The position numbers were made by a program, and so were the translations under genes. Positions 32,283 to 42,663 of a DNA stretch of 64,000 nt are shown here, in pieces (position 1 is the stretch's first letter; each line of letters opens with the position of its first letter). This stretch comes from Actinomadura rudentiformis (lineage in GTDB: Bacteria > Actinomycetota > Actinomycetes > Streptosporangiales > Streptosporangiaceae). The stretch spans positions 62,001-126,000 of the forward strand of contig NZ_WBMT01000020.1 in NCBI RefSeq assembly GCF_008923185.1. Reading direction: 5' to 3'. The notes under the pieces are model-generated. The model searched no databases, was not told where the DNA came from, and saw only the letters and a list, made by a program, of their open reading frames with translations.

Positions 32283-34232
32283 TCAGGGGCCGCGGACGAG
32301 GGTGACGGTCGAGCCGCGGGGCGCCTCGCCGCCGTTGGGAGTCTGGATCCGGACGATGTTGCCGGTGATCCCGACGACGCTGACCCGGAAGCCCGAGTTC
32401 TCCAGGGCCTGGCGGGCATCGTCGACGGTACGGCCCGTCACGTTGGGGACGGGGATCCTCTCGTCGTCGCCCCCGCCGCCGTCGCGGCAGAAGAAGTCGC
32501 CGAAGAGGCAGTCCTTCTTGTTGACGACGATCGTCACCGAGTCGCCCCTGGAGACGCCGGTGCCGGCCTCCGGGGTCTGGCTGAGGACCGTGTTGGGTGG
32601 CTTGTCGCCGTCCTCCTGCTTGTCGACGTTGACGTCCAGGCCCATCGAGCGCAGCTGGTTCTCGGCTTCTTCGGCGTTGCGGCCGACCAGCGGCGGCATG
32701 GACATGCCGGTGCTCACCACGATCTTGACCGGCTCGTCGGGGGAGTGGCGTTCGCCCGCCGCCGGGTCGGTGCGGACGACGTCGTCCTTTTCGACGGTGG
32801 TGCTCGACTCCTTCATGACGTCGCCCGGAGTGAAGCCCTTGTCCCGGAGGGTGTCCCGGGCCTCGTTGAGGGACTTGCCCTCCACGTTCGGCACATCCTT
32901 GGGGGTGCGGCCCTTGGACGGGGTGAGCGTGACCAGCGAGCCGCTGGAGACGCGCGCGCCGGCCGGCGGATCGGACTTGACGACCTGGCCCTTCTTGACC
33001 CGGTCGGAGAAGACCGCCGAGGCGATCTGCACCTGCAGCCCGTCGTCCTGGAGCTGCTGCTTGGCGGCGTTCAGCTCCATCCCGACGATCTTGTCGGGGA
33101 CGTGGTCGTACTGGCCGGAGACCTGGTACCAGACCGCCCAGCCGAGGATCACGGCCGCGACCGCGCCGATCGCGATGAGCACGTACTTGCCGGTGATGGC
33201 GCCGATCGCCCGGTCGGCGGCGGTGCGCTCGGGCGGATAGGCCTCGTAGCCGGGCGGCGCGGTGTAGCCGGGGGGCGCGGTCGGTCCCGCGCCGAAGACG
33301 GCGGTGTGCCCCGAGACCGCCGGGCCCGACTCGAACACGGCCGTCTGGGAGTATGAGGCCGCCGCGACGCGCTCGTCGAAGTCACGCCGCAGGCCGCCGT
33401 GGACCTCGGCCGTGGCGGCCAGGAACTGGTTGGCGTCCTGGGGGCGCCGGGCGGGATCGTGCGAGGTGGCCCGGGTGACCAGCAGGTCGATCTCCGGCGT
33501 CAGCCCAGGCACCACCGTGGACGGCGCGGGCACGGTCTCGTTCACGTGCTTGTAGGCCACCGCGAGCGGCGAGTCGCCCTGGTGCGGCAGGAAACCGGTG
33601 ATCAGCTCGAACAGCAGCACACCGGCCGCGTACACGTCCGAACGCACGTCGGCGCTGCCCTTGAGCACCTGCTCGGGTGCCAGGTAGCCGACGGTGCCGA
33701 TGATGAGGCCGGTCTTGGTCATCTTGCTGGCCGACTCGGCCCGGGCCAGCCCGAAGTCGGCGACCTTGATCTGGCCGTCGTCGGTGATGAGCACGTTCTC
33801 GGGCTTGACGTCGCGGTGCACCAGCCCGCTGCGGTGCGCGGCGCCCAGCGCGGCCAGCACCGGCTGCATGATCTCCAGCGCCTCGCGCGGGCCGAGCCGT
33901 CCCCGCTCGTCCAGCAGGTCGCGCAGGGTCCGGCCGGGCACGTACTCCATCACCAGGAACACGTGCTCGCCGTCGGTCCGCTGGTCATAGACCGCGACCA
34001 CGTTGGGGTGCGACAGGGCCGCGGCCGCCTTGGCCTCGCCGATGAAACGCCGGACGAAGTCCTCGTCCGACGCCAGGTGGGAGTGCATCACCTTCAGGGC
34101 GATCTCGCGGTCGAGCCGGATGTCCCGGGCCACGTAGACCGTGGCCATACCGCCACGGGCGACCCGCGACTCAATGCGGTAGCGCCCGTCGAGCACCTGC
34201 CCGACGAGTGGGTCTGCAACCGTCGCGTCCAT
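32283..34232 (-). CDS. PASTA-domain serine/threonine protein kinase
   Basis: A 649-residue membrane kinase. The kinase domain spans about 12-275, with the glycine loop RVARGGMATVYVA, catalytic lysine in IALKVM, VHRDVKPENVLI and VADFGLA, and GTVGYLAPEQ. A juxtamembrane stretch rich in Pro/Gly leads to one TM helix near 348-368 (YVLIAIGAVAAVILGWAVWY), then four extracellular PASTA repeats ending TLVRGP. Between repeats 3 and 4 is a short Cys-containing insert (DCLFGDFFCRDGGGGDD). Such kinases sense muropeptides and regulate cell-wall growth. It is divergent from the serpin gene, with its own leaderless-type box. Confidence 0.93.
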   Translation of the reverse strand: MDATVADPLVGQVLDGRYRIESRVARGGMATVYVARDIRLDREIALKVMHSHLASDEDFVRRFIGEAKAAAALSHPNVVAVYDQRTDGEHVFLVMEYVPGRTLRDLLDERGRLGPREALEIMQPVLAALGAAHRSGLVHRDVKPENVLITDDGQIKVADFGLARAESASKMTKTGLIIGTVGYLAPEQVLKGSADVRSDVYAAGVLLFELITGFLPHQGDSPLAVAYKHVNETVPAPSTVVPGLTPEIDLLVTRATSHDPARRPQDANQFLAATAEVHGGLRRDFDERVAAASYSQTAVFESGPAVSGHTAVFGAGPTAPPGYTAPPGYEAYPPERTAADRAIGAITGKYVLIAIGAVAAVILGWAVWYQVSGQYDHVPDKIVGMELNAAKQQLQDDGLQVQIASAVFSDRVKKGQVVKSDPPAGARVSSGSLVTLTPSKGRTPKDVPNVEGKSLNEARDTLRDKGFTPGDVMKESSTTVEKDDVVRTDPAAGERHSPDEPVKIVVSTGMSMPPLVGRNAEEAENQLRSMGLDVNVDKQEDGDKPPNTVLSQTPEAGTGVSRGDSVTIVVNKKDCLFGDFFCRDGGGGDDERIPVPNVTGRTVDDARQALENSGFRVSVVGITGNIVRIQTPNGGEAPRGSTVTLVRGP

Positions 34233-34239
34233 CAGAGCG

Positions 34240-34245
34240 AGTTTA
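34240..34245 (-). promoter_or_regulatory. -10 box TAAACT, leaderless start of PASTA kinase
   Basis: TAAACT ends 7 nt before the ATG at 34232 on the leftward strand; there is no ribosome binding site in between. Confidence 0.55.
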
Positions 34246-34327
34246 AAGGCGAAATCACGGTGTTCTCATCACTCGGGAGTATGAGCATGAATCACGCCAG
34301 AGGACTGGATTCCCCTGCGGCCTCCCC

Positions 34328-34333
34328 TAGGGT
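34328..34333 (+). promoter_or_regulatory. -10 box TAGGGT, leaderless start of serpin
   Basis: TAGGGT ends 7 nt before ATG 34341, which fixes the serpin start there although the frame is open far upstream. Confidence 0.6.
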
Positions 34334-34340
34334 CGGCCCT

Positions 34341-35435
34341 ATGGACGTCCCTCACCTTGAATTCACGCTGTCCCTCCTCCGTGAGTTGCCGGCCCGAGGG
34401 AACTTCGCATGGTCGCCCTACTCGGTGGCGTCGGCGCTCGGCGTGGCGTCCGCCGGCGCTAGGGGGCGGACGTACGACGAGTTGGCATCGGCCATCGCGC
34501 CGAACGGTGATCTGGGCGACGTCGCGGCGATGCTGGCGCGCTCTGCCCGGATCGACCTGCCGCATGGCGAGGGCGGGCCCGAGATGGCCGTGGCGAACGA
34601 CTTGTGGATGCGGGAAGGGCTCGTCTTCGGCGAGGACTTCCAGAAGACCGTGCTCGGATGGCCAGGCGGCGCATTGCACACCGCCGACTTCGCGGGCGAT
34701 CCCGACGGAGCGCGGCAGGAGATCAACCGTGACGTGGAACGGACGACGAGGGGGCTGATCAAGAATCTTCTCGCCGAGGGGACGATCCACCCGGAGGTGG
34801 CGGCCGTCATCGTCAACGCGCTCTTCATGAAGGTGGCGTGGCTGCACGTGTTCGAGCGGACGATCACCAAGCCCGCGCCGTTCCACGCCCCCTCAGGGAC
34901 ACGCCAGGTACCGACGATGCGGCAGTCGGAGCACTTCGGCTATACGGAGGGCCACGGCTGGCGTATGGCGACCCTTCCCACCGAGAGCGACGCCGTGGTC
35001 GACGTGCTGCTGCCAGACGGTGATCTGGCCGCCGCCGAACGCGCCGTGACCGCGGACGTGCTCGGCTCCTTGTACGCCGATGGCGGCCAAGCCAAACTCG
35101 ACCTGGCTTTGCCCAGGTTCCGGATCGAGGGCTCGGCCGTCCTTAACGGGCCCCTCCAAGCCCTTGGCGTGAACGAGGCGTTCACGCGCGAGGCCGACTT
35201 CTCCGCGATCACCGAGGAGACGCGCATCTGGATCGACCAGGTGGTGCACAAGGCCGTCCTGACGGTCGACGAGCGGGGGTTCGAGGGCGCCGCCGCGACG
35301 GCGGTCGTCATGCGGACGGTCTCGTTCGACGTGAGCACTCCGGTGCCGTTCCTGGTGGACCGGCCGTTCCTCGTCATCGTCCGGCACCGGGAGACCGGTG
35401 CGATCTACTTCGTCGCGCGCGTCATCGAGCCCTGA
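34341..35435 (+). CDS. Serpin (serine protease inhibitor family)
   Basis: A 364-residue serpin without a signal peptide. Serpin landmarks are NFAWSPYSVASALGVASAGARGRTYDELA near residue 20, VNALFMKVAWLHVF, TMRQSEHFGYTEG, LDLALPRFRIEGS, and the end region VVHKAVLTVDERGFEGAAATAVV then VPFLVDRPFLVIVRHRETGAIYFVARV. The hinge EGAAATAV has the small residues needed for loop insertion, so it is probably an inhibitor, although Phe replaces the usual Thr/Ser at P14. The cleavage site is likely within VVMRTVS. Serpins are uncommon in bacteria; thermopin of Thermobifida fusca is a related-order example. It overlaps the EamA gene end by 14 bp. Confidence 0.9.
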   Translation: MDVPHLEFTLSLLRELPARGNFAWSPYSVASALGVASAGARGRTYDELASAIAPNGDLGDVAAMLARSARIDLPHGEGGPEMAVANDLWMREGLVFGEDFQKTVLGWPGGALHTADFAGDPDGARQEINRDVERTTRGLIKNLLAEGTIHPEVAAVIVNALFMKVAWLHVFERTITKPAPFHAPSGTRQVPTMRQSEHFGYTEGHGWRMATLPTESDAVVDVLLPDGDLAAAERAVTADVLGSLYADGGQAKLDLALPRFRIEGSAVLNGPLQALGVNEAFTREADFSAITEETRIWIDQVVHKAVLTVDERGFEGAAATAVVMRTVSFDVSTPVPFLVDRPFLVIVRHRETGAIYFVARVIEP

Positions 35436-36387
35436 CGGACTCCGATTCGCGGTCGGCGGCGGGCTCGGGCTCCACGACGGGCGCGTGGGCGGCGGCCGGC
35501 TTCTTGCCGCCGCGTGACACGGCGACGCCCGCCAGGCAGAGCAGGCCGCCAAGGAGCGTCAGCCAGCCGGGGATCTCGCCGAGGAACAGCCACGACATGA
35601 GGACCACCAGGGCGGGGGCGGCGTAGGTGGTGGCGCCCATCTTGCCCGCGGAGGTCCGGGCCAGGGCGTAGGCCCAGGTGGTGAACGCCAAGGCGGTCGG
35701 GAAGACGCCCAGATAGATGACGTTCAGGGTGGCGGTCAGCGAGGCGTCGGGCACCTCGGAGATCAACTGGCCGGAGAACGGCAGGCAGGCGATCGTGCCG
35801 ACGACGCAGCCGAACGTGGTGATCTGCACGGCCGAGCCGTGCCGGAGTGCGGGCTTCTGGCTCACGACCCCGGCCGCGTACGTCACGGCGGCGAGGAGGC
35901 ACAGCCCGACGCCGAGGAGCGAGGACCGCCCGCCGTCGGACATCGACACGCCCACGACGGCGGCGCCGGCGAACGAGACCGCCATGCCGGCCAGCAGCCG
36001 CGGCGGGAAGCCCTCCTTGAGCAGCCAGCCGCCCAGGAGCGCGATCAGGATCGGGCCGACGTTGACCAGCAGGGCCGCGGTGCCCGCGTCCACCTCCTGC
36101 TCGCCCCAGTTCAGCGCGACCATGTAGAGGCCGAACCAGAGGAGCCCGGAGGCGAGGATCCCGGGCCAGGCGGCGCGCGACGGCCAGCCCTCACGACGCA
36201 CCAGGCAGATGGCTCCCAGCGCGATCGAACCGGACAGGAGGCGCCCGAAGGCGAGGGCCCCTGGGCTGTAGTCGTGCCCGGCGCTGCGGATGGAGACGAA
36301 CGCCGAGGCCCACAGCACCACGGTGACGGTGGCGGCCGCGATGGCCAGGCGTTCCGCGCGCGGCGAGGCCGCCTTCAACTGATCCAT
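35422..36387 (-). CDS. EamA/DMT-superfamily transporter
   Basis: A 321-residue ten-helix transporter with two EamA repeats: first helix RLAIAAATVTVVLWASAFVSIR at about 14, and the second repeat after GWLLKEGFPPRLL near 125. Family block GALAFGRLLSGSIALG precedes the loop. The C-terminus has a Lys/Glu-rich tail. Start ATG 36387 is set by a TAAGGT box ending 7 nt upstream; a slightly longer frame starts at 36396. Convergent overlap of 14 bp with the serpin gene. Substrate unknown. Confidence 0.86.
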   Translation of the reverse strand: MDQLKAASPRAERLAIAAATVTVVLWASAFVSIRSAGHDYSPGALAFGRLLSGSIALGAICLVRREGWPSRAAWPGILASGLLWFGLYMVALNWGEQEVDAGTAALLVNVGPILIALLGGWLLKEGFPPRLLAGMAVSFAGAAVVGVSMSDGGRSSLLGVGLCLLAAVTYAAGVVSQKPALRHGSAVQITTFGCVVGTIACLPFSGQLISEVPDASLTATLNVIYLGVFPTALAFTTWAYALARTSAGKMGATTYAAPALVVLMSWLFLGEIPGWLTLLGGLLCLAGVAVSRGGKKPAAAHAPVVEPEPAADRESESVRAR

Positions 36388-36394
36388 GCGCTGC

Positions 36395-36400
36395 ACCTTA
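36395..36400 (-). promoter_or_regulatory. -10 box TAAGGT, leaderless start
   Basis: TAAGGT ends 7 nt before the ATG at 36387 on the leftward strand. Confidence 0.55.
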
Positions 36401-36536
36401 GGTAGGGGACACTTCCACGAACACCGAAGCGTGCCCGGTGGTTGCGGTGCTGGTGCGACCAGTTTTCTGGCGGGTGACCATTGAGGTCCAGTGAGTATTA
36501 CTTCAACCCTGCCATTAGCGTTGCTTCACTCTGGAC

Positions 36537-37550
<1,014 letters not shown>

Positions 37551-37554
<4 letters not shown>

Positions 37555-38675
37555 GATGGGACCACCTCGAAACGATCCGGAGTGAACGGCGTGCCGACGT
37601 CCGGCACCGTGCCGTCCAGCAGCACGTCGGTGAGGATGTCGGCGCTGACCGGGGTGAGCAGGATGCCGTTGCGGAAGTGCCCGGTGCTGACGAAGAAGCC
37701 GGGCAGCGCGGTCGGCCCCATCACCGGCGCGTTGTCGGGCGAGCCGGGCCGCAGGCCGGCGGTGACCTCGGCGAACTCCAGCTCGGTGATGCCGGGCAGC
37801 AGCTCGCGGGCGTCGCGGAGCAGCTCCCACAGGCCGCCCGCGGTGACGCGCGTGTCGAAGCCCATCTCCTCCTGGGTGGCGCCGATCACGATCTCCCCGT
37901 CCGCCCGCGGCACGAGGTAGATCGACGAACCCTTGACCAGACCCCGGGTGGGCCGCCGCAGGAAGGGCACGCGGGTGCGGAGCCGGATCACCTGCCCCTT
38001 GACCGGCCGTACGGCCGGCACGATCCCGGCGGGCAGGCCTTCGATGTCGCCCGACCACGGCCCGGCGGCCAGCAGCACCTCGGCGGCCCGTACCTCCGAG
38101 CCGTCCTCCAGGCGCACGCCCACGGCCGTGTCGTTCTCGACGAGGACAGCGGTGGCGCGCTGCCGTACGAGCCGTACGCCGAGCTTCTCGCCTGCGGCAC
38201 GCAGGGCCGGCGTGAGGCGCCGCGGGTCGATCGAGCCGTCTGCGGGCGCCAGCAGTCCGCCGCGCACGCCCGGCGCGAGCATCGGCTCGGCCTTGCGGCA
38301 CTCGCGGCCGGTGAGCGCTTGAATGGGGATTCCCAGCGACTCCTGGAAACGCCGCAGATCATCGAGATAGCCGAGGTCGTCGGAGTCGAAGGCCACCTCG
38401 AGGATGCCGTCGGTGCGGTAGCCGGTGTCGTGGCCCGTCAGCTCCTCCAGCTCGGCGACGAACGACGCGTACCGCTCCCTGGAGGCCAGCCCGAGGCGCA
38501 GCAGCGGCTCCTCGCCGTACGTCAGCTCGCTGACCGGTGTCAGCATCCCGGCGGCGACGGAGGAGGCTCCGCTCGCCGGATCGGGGTCGACCAGGGTGAC
38601 GGCGGCGCCGCGGGCGGCGGCACGCCACGCGGTGGCCAGGCCGATGACCCCGGCCCCAATGATCACAACATCCAT
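37551..38675 (-). CDS. thiO: Glycine oxidase ThiO
   Basis: A 374-residue FAD-dependent oxidase producing dehydroglycine for thiazole synthesis. It has the dinucleotide-binding motif MDVVIIGAGVIGLATAWRAAARG at the N-terminus, GASSVAAGMLTPVSEL, LLAAGPWSG, the PVKGQVIRLR strand and the terminal GLRPGSPDNAPVMGP plus GHFRNGILLTPVSA blocks. The start ATG 38675 lies directly after the 3' edge of a TPP riboswitch, whose closing helix includes sequence next to its ribosome binding site. Confidence 0.93.
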
Positions 38676-38805
38676 TCGCGCTCCCTTCGCCGGCATGATC
38701 CGGATCAGGTCCTGGCGGTCGGCGGCCCGTGCGGCCGGTCGCCACTCCCCGTGGCGCCGCCGGCCTCAGCCGCCCTCTCAGCCCGGTCGAACCGGACTCC
38801 CGCGA
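38676..38805 (-). promoter_or_regulatory. TPP riboswitch (THI element)
   Basis: Read leftward the conserved elements are GGAGTCCGG, the CTGAGAG core, and the terminal CTGATCCGGATCATGCCGGCG followed by AAGGGAG. P1 can be closed by TCGCG (38801-38805) with CGCGA (38676-38680), directly next to the thiO ATG, and the GGGAG ribosome binding site lies inside the aptamer's 3' end. TPP binding should therefore hide the site and block translation of thiO-thiS-thiG. Confidence 0.95.
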
Positions 38806-38881
38806 TCCCCTCCAGGGTACGTCTTCCTGCATGTACGCACATGTCTGGACACCCGTCCATTTGTCCTCGAGGTGCCCCGGC

Positions 38882-38887
38882 TAAGGT
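38882..38887 (+). promoter_or_regulatory. -10 box TAAGGT, near-leaderless start
   Basis: TAAGGT ends 8 nt before ATG 38896. The rightward promoter lies about 75 bp from the riboswitch of the leftward thiamine operon. Confidence 0.5.
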
Positions 38888-38895
38888 GTGCCTCC

Positions 38896-40083
38896 ATGGA
38901 CAGGGTGATCGTCGCAGGCGGCGGGCTGGCGGGCGTTCGGGCCGTGGAGGCCCTGCGGAGCAAGGGGTACGAGGGCGAGCTGACCCTCATCTCGGCCGAA
39001 CGGCACAAGCCGTACGACCGGCCCCCGCTGTCGAAGGCGGTCCTCGCCGGGGAGGTCGACGACACCACCGTCGACGCCGACTGGGACGGGCTCCGCTGCG
39101 AACTGCTGCTCGGCGAGCGGGCCACGGCGCTGCGGCTGGACGCCGGACGCGGCGGGACCGTGGAGACCACGGCGGGCGACCGGCCGTTCGACGGGCTCGT
39201 CATCGCCACCGGCGCGACCCCGATCACTCTGCCCGGCGACGGGCCCCAGCACGTGCTGCGCACCCTCGACGACTCCCGCCGCCTGCGCGCCGGGCTGACC
39301 GCGGGCGCCCGCGTCGTCATCGTCGGCGCGGGCTGGATCGGTGCCGAGGTCGCGACCACCGCCGCGAAGAAGGGCTGCGAGGTCACCGTGATCGAGGCCG
39401 CGGACGCGCCGCTGGCGAACGCGGTCGGCCCGCAGGTGGGCGGCCTGACCGCGCGCTGGTACGCCGAGGCGGGGATCGACCTCCGTACCGGCGTCAAGGT
39501 GGCGGCCGTCGAACACGGACGGCTCCTCCTCGCCGACGGCGATCATGTGGCGGCCGACGAGATCGTCGTGGGGGTCGGCGTCCGGCCCGAGGTGGGCTGG
39601 CTGGCGGGTTCCGGGCTGGAGATCGAGGGCGGCGTCGTCACGGACGCGTCGCTGCGCACGGGCCGTCCCGAGATCGTCGCGGTCGGCGACTGTGCCGCCT
39701 GGTGGTCGGAACGGTACGGCCGGAGGCTGCTCGTCGAGCATTGGGACACGGCCCTCAACGCCCCCGACGTGGCCGCCGCCACCCTGCTCGGGCAGGAGGC
39801 GAGCTACGACGCGGCGCCGTACTTCTGGTCCGAGCAGTTCGGCAAGATGGTGCAGTACGCGGGGTACCACCCGGTGGCCGAACGCATGGTCTTCCGAGGT
39901 GATCCCGCGGCGGACAAATGGGCCGTGTGCTGGCTCACCGGCGACCGCCTGGACGCGATCTTGACCGTGGACAGGCCGCGTGACCTGGTGCAGGCCCGGC
40001 GGATCATCGCGGCCGGGACGCCGGTCGACCCCGAGGCCGTGGCCGACCCCGGAGTGCCCGTTCGCCAGGCGGTGAAAACCTGA
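38896..40083 (+). CDS. FAD-dependent ferredoxin (rhodocoxin-type) reductase
   Basis: A 395-residue pyridine nucleotide-disulfide family reductase that likely passes electrons from NAD(P)H to a ferredoxin, for example for a P450. FAD motif VIVAGGGLAGVRAVEALRSKG at 4-24, RPPLSKAVLAG, NAD motif VVIVGAGWIGAEVA near 140, and the second FAD block IVAVGDCAAWW near 260. The C-terminal reductase domain (about 310-390) contains YFWSEQFGKMVQYAG. No ferredoxin or P450 gene is adjacent. Start ATG 38896. Confidence 0.9.
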   Translation: MDRVIVAGGGLAGVRAVEALRSKGYEGELTLISAERHKPYDRPPLSKAVLAGEVDDTTVDADWDGLRCELLLGERATALRLDAGRGGTVETTAGDRPFDGLVIATGATPITLPGDGPQHVLRTLDDSRRLRAGLTAGARVVIVGAGWIGAEVATTAAKKGCEVTVIEAADAPLANAVGPQVGGLTARWYAEAGIDLRTGVKVAAVEHGRLLLADGDHVAADEIVVGVGVRPEVGWLAGSGLEIEGGVVTDASLRTGRPEIVAVGDCAAWWSERYGRRLLVEHWDTALNAPDVAAATLLGQEASYDAAPYFWSEQFGKMVQYAGYHPVAERMVFRGDPAADKWAVCWLTGDRLDAILTVDRPRDLVQARRIIAAGTPVDPEAVADPGVPVRQAVKT

Positions 40084-40120
40084 TGGTTTGACGGATCGGC
40101 GTGAGTGGTAGGCAGGTGGC

Positions 40121-40504
40121 GTGACGCAGATGCACGCAACCGTCGACAACGCTCTCGACCCGCAGACCGATGCCCTCGTAGGGGAGTGGCTCACCCTCAC
40201 AGAGGCGACCGATCGTCTCGGCATCAAGGTCAACCGCACCAAGCAGCTTCTCAGCGAACGCAGGCTCCTGGCCGTGAGGCGGGAGGGGAGTCCTGCGATC
40301 CCCGCGGCGTTCATCAAGGACGGCCAGGTCATCAAGGGCCTGTCCGGCACGCTGACGCTGCTCTCCGACGCCGGATTCGACGACGTCGAGACGCTGCGGT
40401 GGTTGTTCACCGCGGACGACACGCTGCCGGGCACCCCGGTCGAGGCGCTCAGCGAGAACCGGGGCACCGAGGTGCGCAGGCGCGCTCAGGCGCTCGCGTT
40501 CTGA
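40121..40504 (+). CDS. Rv2175c-family DNA-binding protein
   Basis: A 127-residue protein with an N-terminal winged helix-turn-helix ([30 protein letters not shown]) and a C-terminal helical part ([36 protein letters not shown]). It matches the Rv2175c family; in Mycobacterium tuberculosis that protein is a DNA-binding substrate of kinase PknL. Two Ser/Thr kinases lie within 8 kb here, but none is adjacent. Start GTG 40121, six bases after an imperfect TAGGCA box. Confidence 0.85.
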   Translation: MTQMHATVDNALDPQTDALVGEWLTLTEATDRLGIKVNRTKQLLSERRLLAVRREGSPAIPAAFIKDGQVIKGLSGTLTLLSDAGFDDVETLRWLFTADDTLPGTPVEALSENRGTEVRRRAQALAF

Positions 40505-40582
40505 CGGGCGCCGAAAAGACCCGGCCGCCGTTTCGCCCGAAATGCCCCAAAAATATGGAAGAAAGTCTGACGTGACAAGATT

Positions 40583-40617
40583 GCGGGGCCACGCGGGAGA
40601 CGTCCGCGTGGCCCCGC
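40583..40617 (+). terminator. Strong GC-rich hairpin between Rv2175c gene and thiE
   Basis: A perfect 14 bp stem, GCGGGGCCACGCGG with its complement, closes a 7 nt loop. It lies 79 bp after the Rv2175c stop and 33 bp before thiE. No T-run follows, so it may act as terminator or as a structured leader of thiE. Confidence 0.55.
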
Positions 40618-40649
40618 GTCCACGTCCCGGAAAGGAACCGGCACGCACC

Positions 40650-41324
40650 GTGTCCAGGCACCTGCTCTCCGATCGCGCGGTCGCCCTGCGAGCCCGGCTC
40701 AGCCGCGCGCGCCTCTACCTCTGCACCGACGCCCGGGAGCAGCAGGGAGACCTGCCGGAGTTCCTCGACGCCGTCCTGGCGAACGGTGTGGACATCGTCC
40801 AGCTCCGCCAGAAGGGCCTGGAGGCGCGGCAGGAGATCGGATACCTGCGGGTCTTCCGGGCCGCCTGCGAGCGGCACGGCGCCCTGCTGGCGGTCAACGA
40901 CCGCGCCGACATCGCGCAGACCGTGCACGCCGATGTGCTGCACCTGGGCCAGGACGACCTGCCCGTCCCGGCGGCCCGCGCCATGGTGGGCGAGGACATC
41001 CTGATCGGCCGTTCCACCCACTCCGGCGAGCAGGCCACGGCGGCCGCCGTGGAGCCGGGCGTCGACTACTTCTGTGCCGGGCCGGTCTGGCCGACCCCGA
41101 CCAAGCCCGGCCGCGAGGCGCCGGGGCCCAAGCTGCTGGAGTACGTGGCGGCGCAGCGGGAGGGGCGGCCCTGGTTCGCGATCGGCGGGATCGATCTCGG
41201 CAACCTCGACCAGGTGCTGGCCACCGGCGCGCGCCGCGTCGTGGTCGTCCGCGCGCTCACCGAGGCCGCCGACCCCGGCGCCGCGGCGGCCGAGTTCGCG
41301 CGGCGTCTCCCGCCCGTGGACTGA
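40650..41324 (+). CDS. thiE: Thiamine phosphate synthase ThiE
   Basis: A 224-residue TIM barrel joining the pyrimidine and thiazole halves of thiamine. Motifs: [10 protein letters not shown] at the first strand, [27 protein letters not shown] with [24 protein letters not shown], the diphosphate-binding [18 protein letters not shown] and [14 protein letters not shown] 40650 begins the family-like region; GGAAAGGAA lies 13 nt upstream, which is rather far. Unlike thiO-thiS-thiG it is rightward and shows no TPP riboswitch, though a large hairpin precedes it. Confidence 0.93.
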   Translation: MSRHLLSDRAVALRARLSRARLYLCTDAREQQGDLPEFLDAVLANGVDIVQLRQKGLEARQEIGYLRVFRAACERHGALLAVNDRADIAQTVHADVLHLGQDDLPVPAARAMVGEDILIGRSTHSGEQATAAAVEPGVDYFCAGPVWPTPTKPGREAPGPKLLEYVAAQREGRPWFAIGGIDLGNLDQVLATGARRVVVVRALTEAADPGAAAAEFARRLPPVD

Positions 41325-41405
41325 GCCGCCGCGTACTGATCCGTTCATCCGGACGATGGCCGGGGTTCTCCGAAACCAGGTCTCGGCATGCCTCAGAATG
41401 GATGC

Positions 41406-41570
41406 ATGACCTTGGGACCCGACGACGACCGGCCGGTCGACCTGGCCGACGACGACCTGGAGATCCTGCCGGACCAGACGTCGGACGACACCGACACCGG
41501 CTGGGGCGAGTGGCGCGGCGGCGGGAACGACGACGACCGCCTGCTGGAGGACCGCCCGCCGCACTGGTGA
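41406..41570 (+). CDS. Small acidic protein ending DRPPHW
   Basis: A 54-residue acidic protein (start ATG 41406; ATG 41388 adds six residues). It has about 17 Asp/Glu, the motif DTGWGEWRGGGNDDDR and a C-terminal DRPPHW that recurs in small hypothetical proteins of Streptomyces and relatives. Codon use is normal for the genome (high GC at third positions). No function is known. It lies between thiE and a convergent kinase gene. Confidence 0.6.
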   Translation: MTLGPDDDRPVDLADDDLEILPDQTSDDTDTGWGEWRGGGNDDDRLLEDRPPHW

Positions 41571-41605
41571 CCTGATGAACGGTGCGCTGGGCGCCCGTCC
41601 GGGTG

Positions 41606-42565
41606 CTAGAGCAGCACGACCCCGATGAGGAATCCCGCCGCCATCACCGCCGCGAGGGCCACCATCATCCGCCAGCGATAGGCGGGAATGCGCTTGGGCT
41701 TCGGCTTGGGCTTCGGCATCTCGTTGTCTCGCAGTGCCCGGACGATCTGCCCGGCCTTCGGGCGGGCGGCGGGGTTCTTGTCGAGGCAGCGGGCGACCAG
41801 ATCGCGCAGCGGGCCGTCCAGATCACCCAGATCGGGCCTGCGCGTGGTGACGCGCCGCATGACCGCCGCGCTCGCCCCGGTGCCGAACGGAGGCCGTCCG
41901 GTGGCGGCGAACACCATCGTGGCGCCCCAGGAGAAGACGTCCGCCGGCGGCCCGACAGGCTCGTCCTCGATCTGCTCGGGCGCCATGTAGGCGGGCGTGC
42001 CGACCGGGCCGGTGGTGATCGGCGTCGCGTCCGGGATCCGGGCGATGCCGAAGTCGATGACCTTCGCGCCGTCCGGCCCGAGCAGCACGTTGCCGGGCTT
42101 GAAGTCGCGGTGCACGACGCCCGCCCGGTGGATGGCCGCCAGCGCGCCCGCCGTGCGCAGCGCCAGCCGCCGGAGCTGCGGCTCCGGCAGCGGGCCGTCC
42201 TCCTCGACGATGTACTGCAGCGACGGGCCCTCGACGTACTCGCTGACGATGTAGGGGCGGTCGCCGGTCACGTCGGCGTCCAGCATCCGGGCCGTGTGCC
42301 GGTTGGCCACCTGCAGGGCGGCCTCGGCCTCCTTGGCGAAGCGGCTGCGCGCCCGCTGGCCGGCGGCGGTGCCGCCGCGCAGCAGCTTGACGGTCACCAG
42401 GTCGCCGTCGTCGGCTCGGCCCAGGTAGACCACGCCCTGGCCGCCCTCGCCGAGGCGGCCGAGCAGCTCGTAGTCGCCGACGCGACGCGGATCGTCCGGC
42501 CCCAGCGGCCGGTCGGGGCGGGACGGACGCGGAAGCGTCCGCCCTTGAAGGGAATCTTGCGGCAC
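41606..42565 (-). CDS. Serine/threonine protein kinase with C-terminal TM helix
   Basis: A 319-residue kinase. Glycine loop LGRLGEGGQGVVYLG near 34-48, catalytic lysine in VTVKLL, VVHRDFKPGNVLL, VIDFGIARI and GTPAYMAPEQ. After the kinase domain a basic linker of alternating Pro-Lys (about 285-293) leads to a single TM helix at the very end (MVALAAVMAAGFLIGVVLL), so there is essentially no extracellular sensor. Signals must come from partners or the cytoplasm. Convergent with the small acidic gene. Confidence 0.9.
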   Translation of the reverse strand: MPQDSLQGRTLPRPSRPDRPLGPDDPRRVGDYELLGRLGEGGQGVVYLGRADDGDLVTVKLLRGGTAAGQRARSRFAKEAEAALQVANRHTARMLDADVTGDRPYIVSEYVEGPSLQYIVEEDGPLPEPQLRRLALRTAGALAAIHRAGVVHRDFKPGNVLLGPDGAKVIDFGIARIPDATPITTGPVGTPAYMAPEQIEDEPVGPPADVFSWGATMVFAATGRPPFGTGASAAVMRRVTTRRPDLGDLDGPLRDLVARCLDKNPAARPKAGQIVRALRDNEMPKPKPKPKRIPAYRWRMMVALAAVMAAGFLIGVVLL

Positions 42566-42663
42566 TGGGGGCTCCGGCTCGGCGGGGGACGAGTGGTGGA
42601 TTGCCTGATTGGGTCATTTGTACCGCGTGGGACCGACAGCCGCCCGTGTATCTCGGATCTTCC

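Noticed and set aside
33399-34340. Long open frame fused in front of the serpin
   Set aside because: It is antisense to the PASTA kinase; the serpin has its own leaderless promoter box and ATG at 34341.
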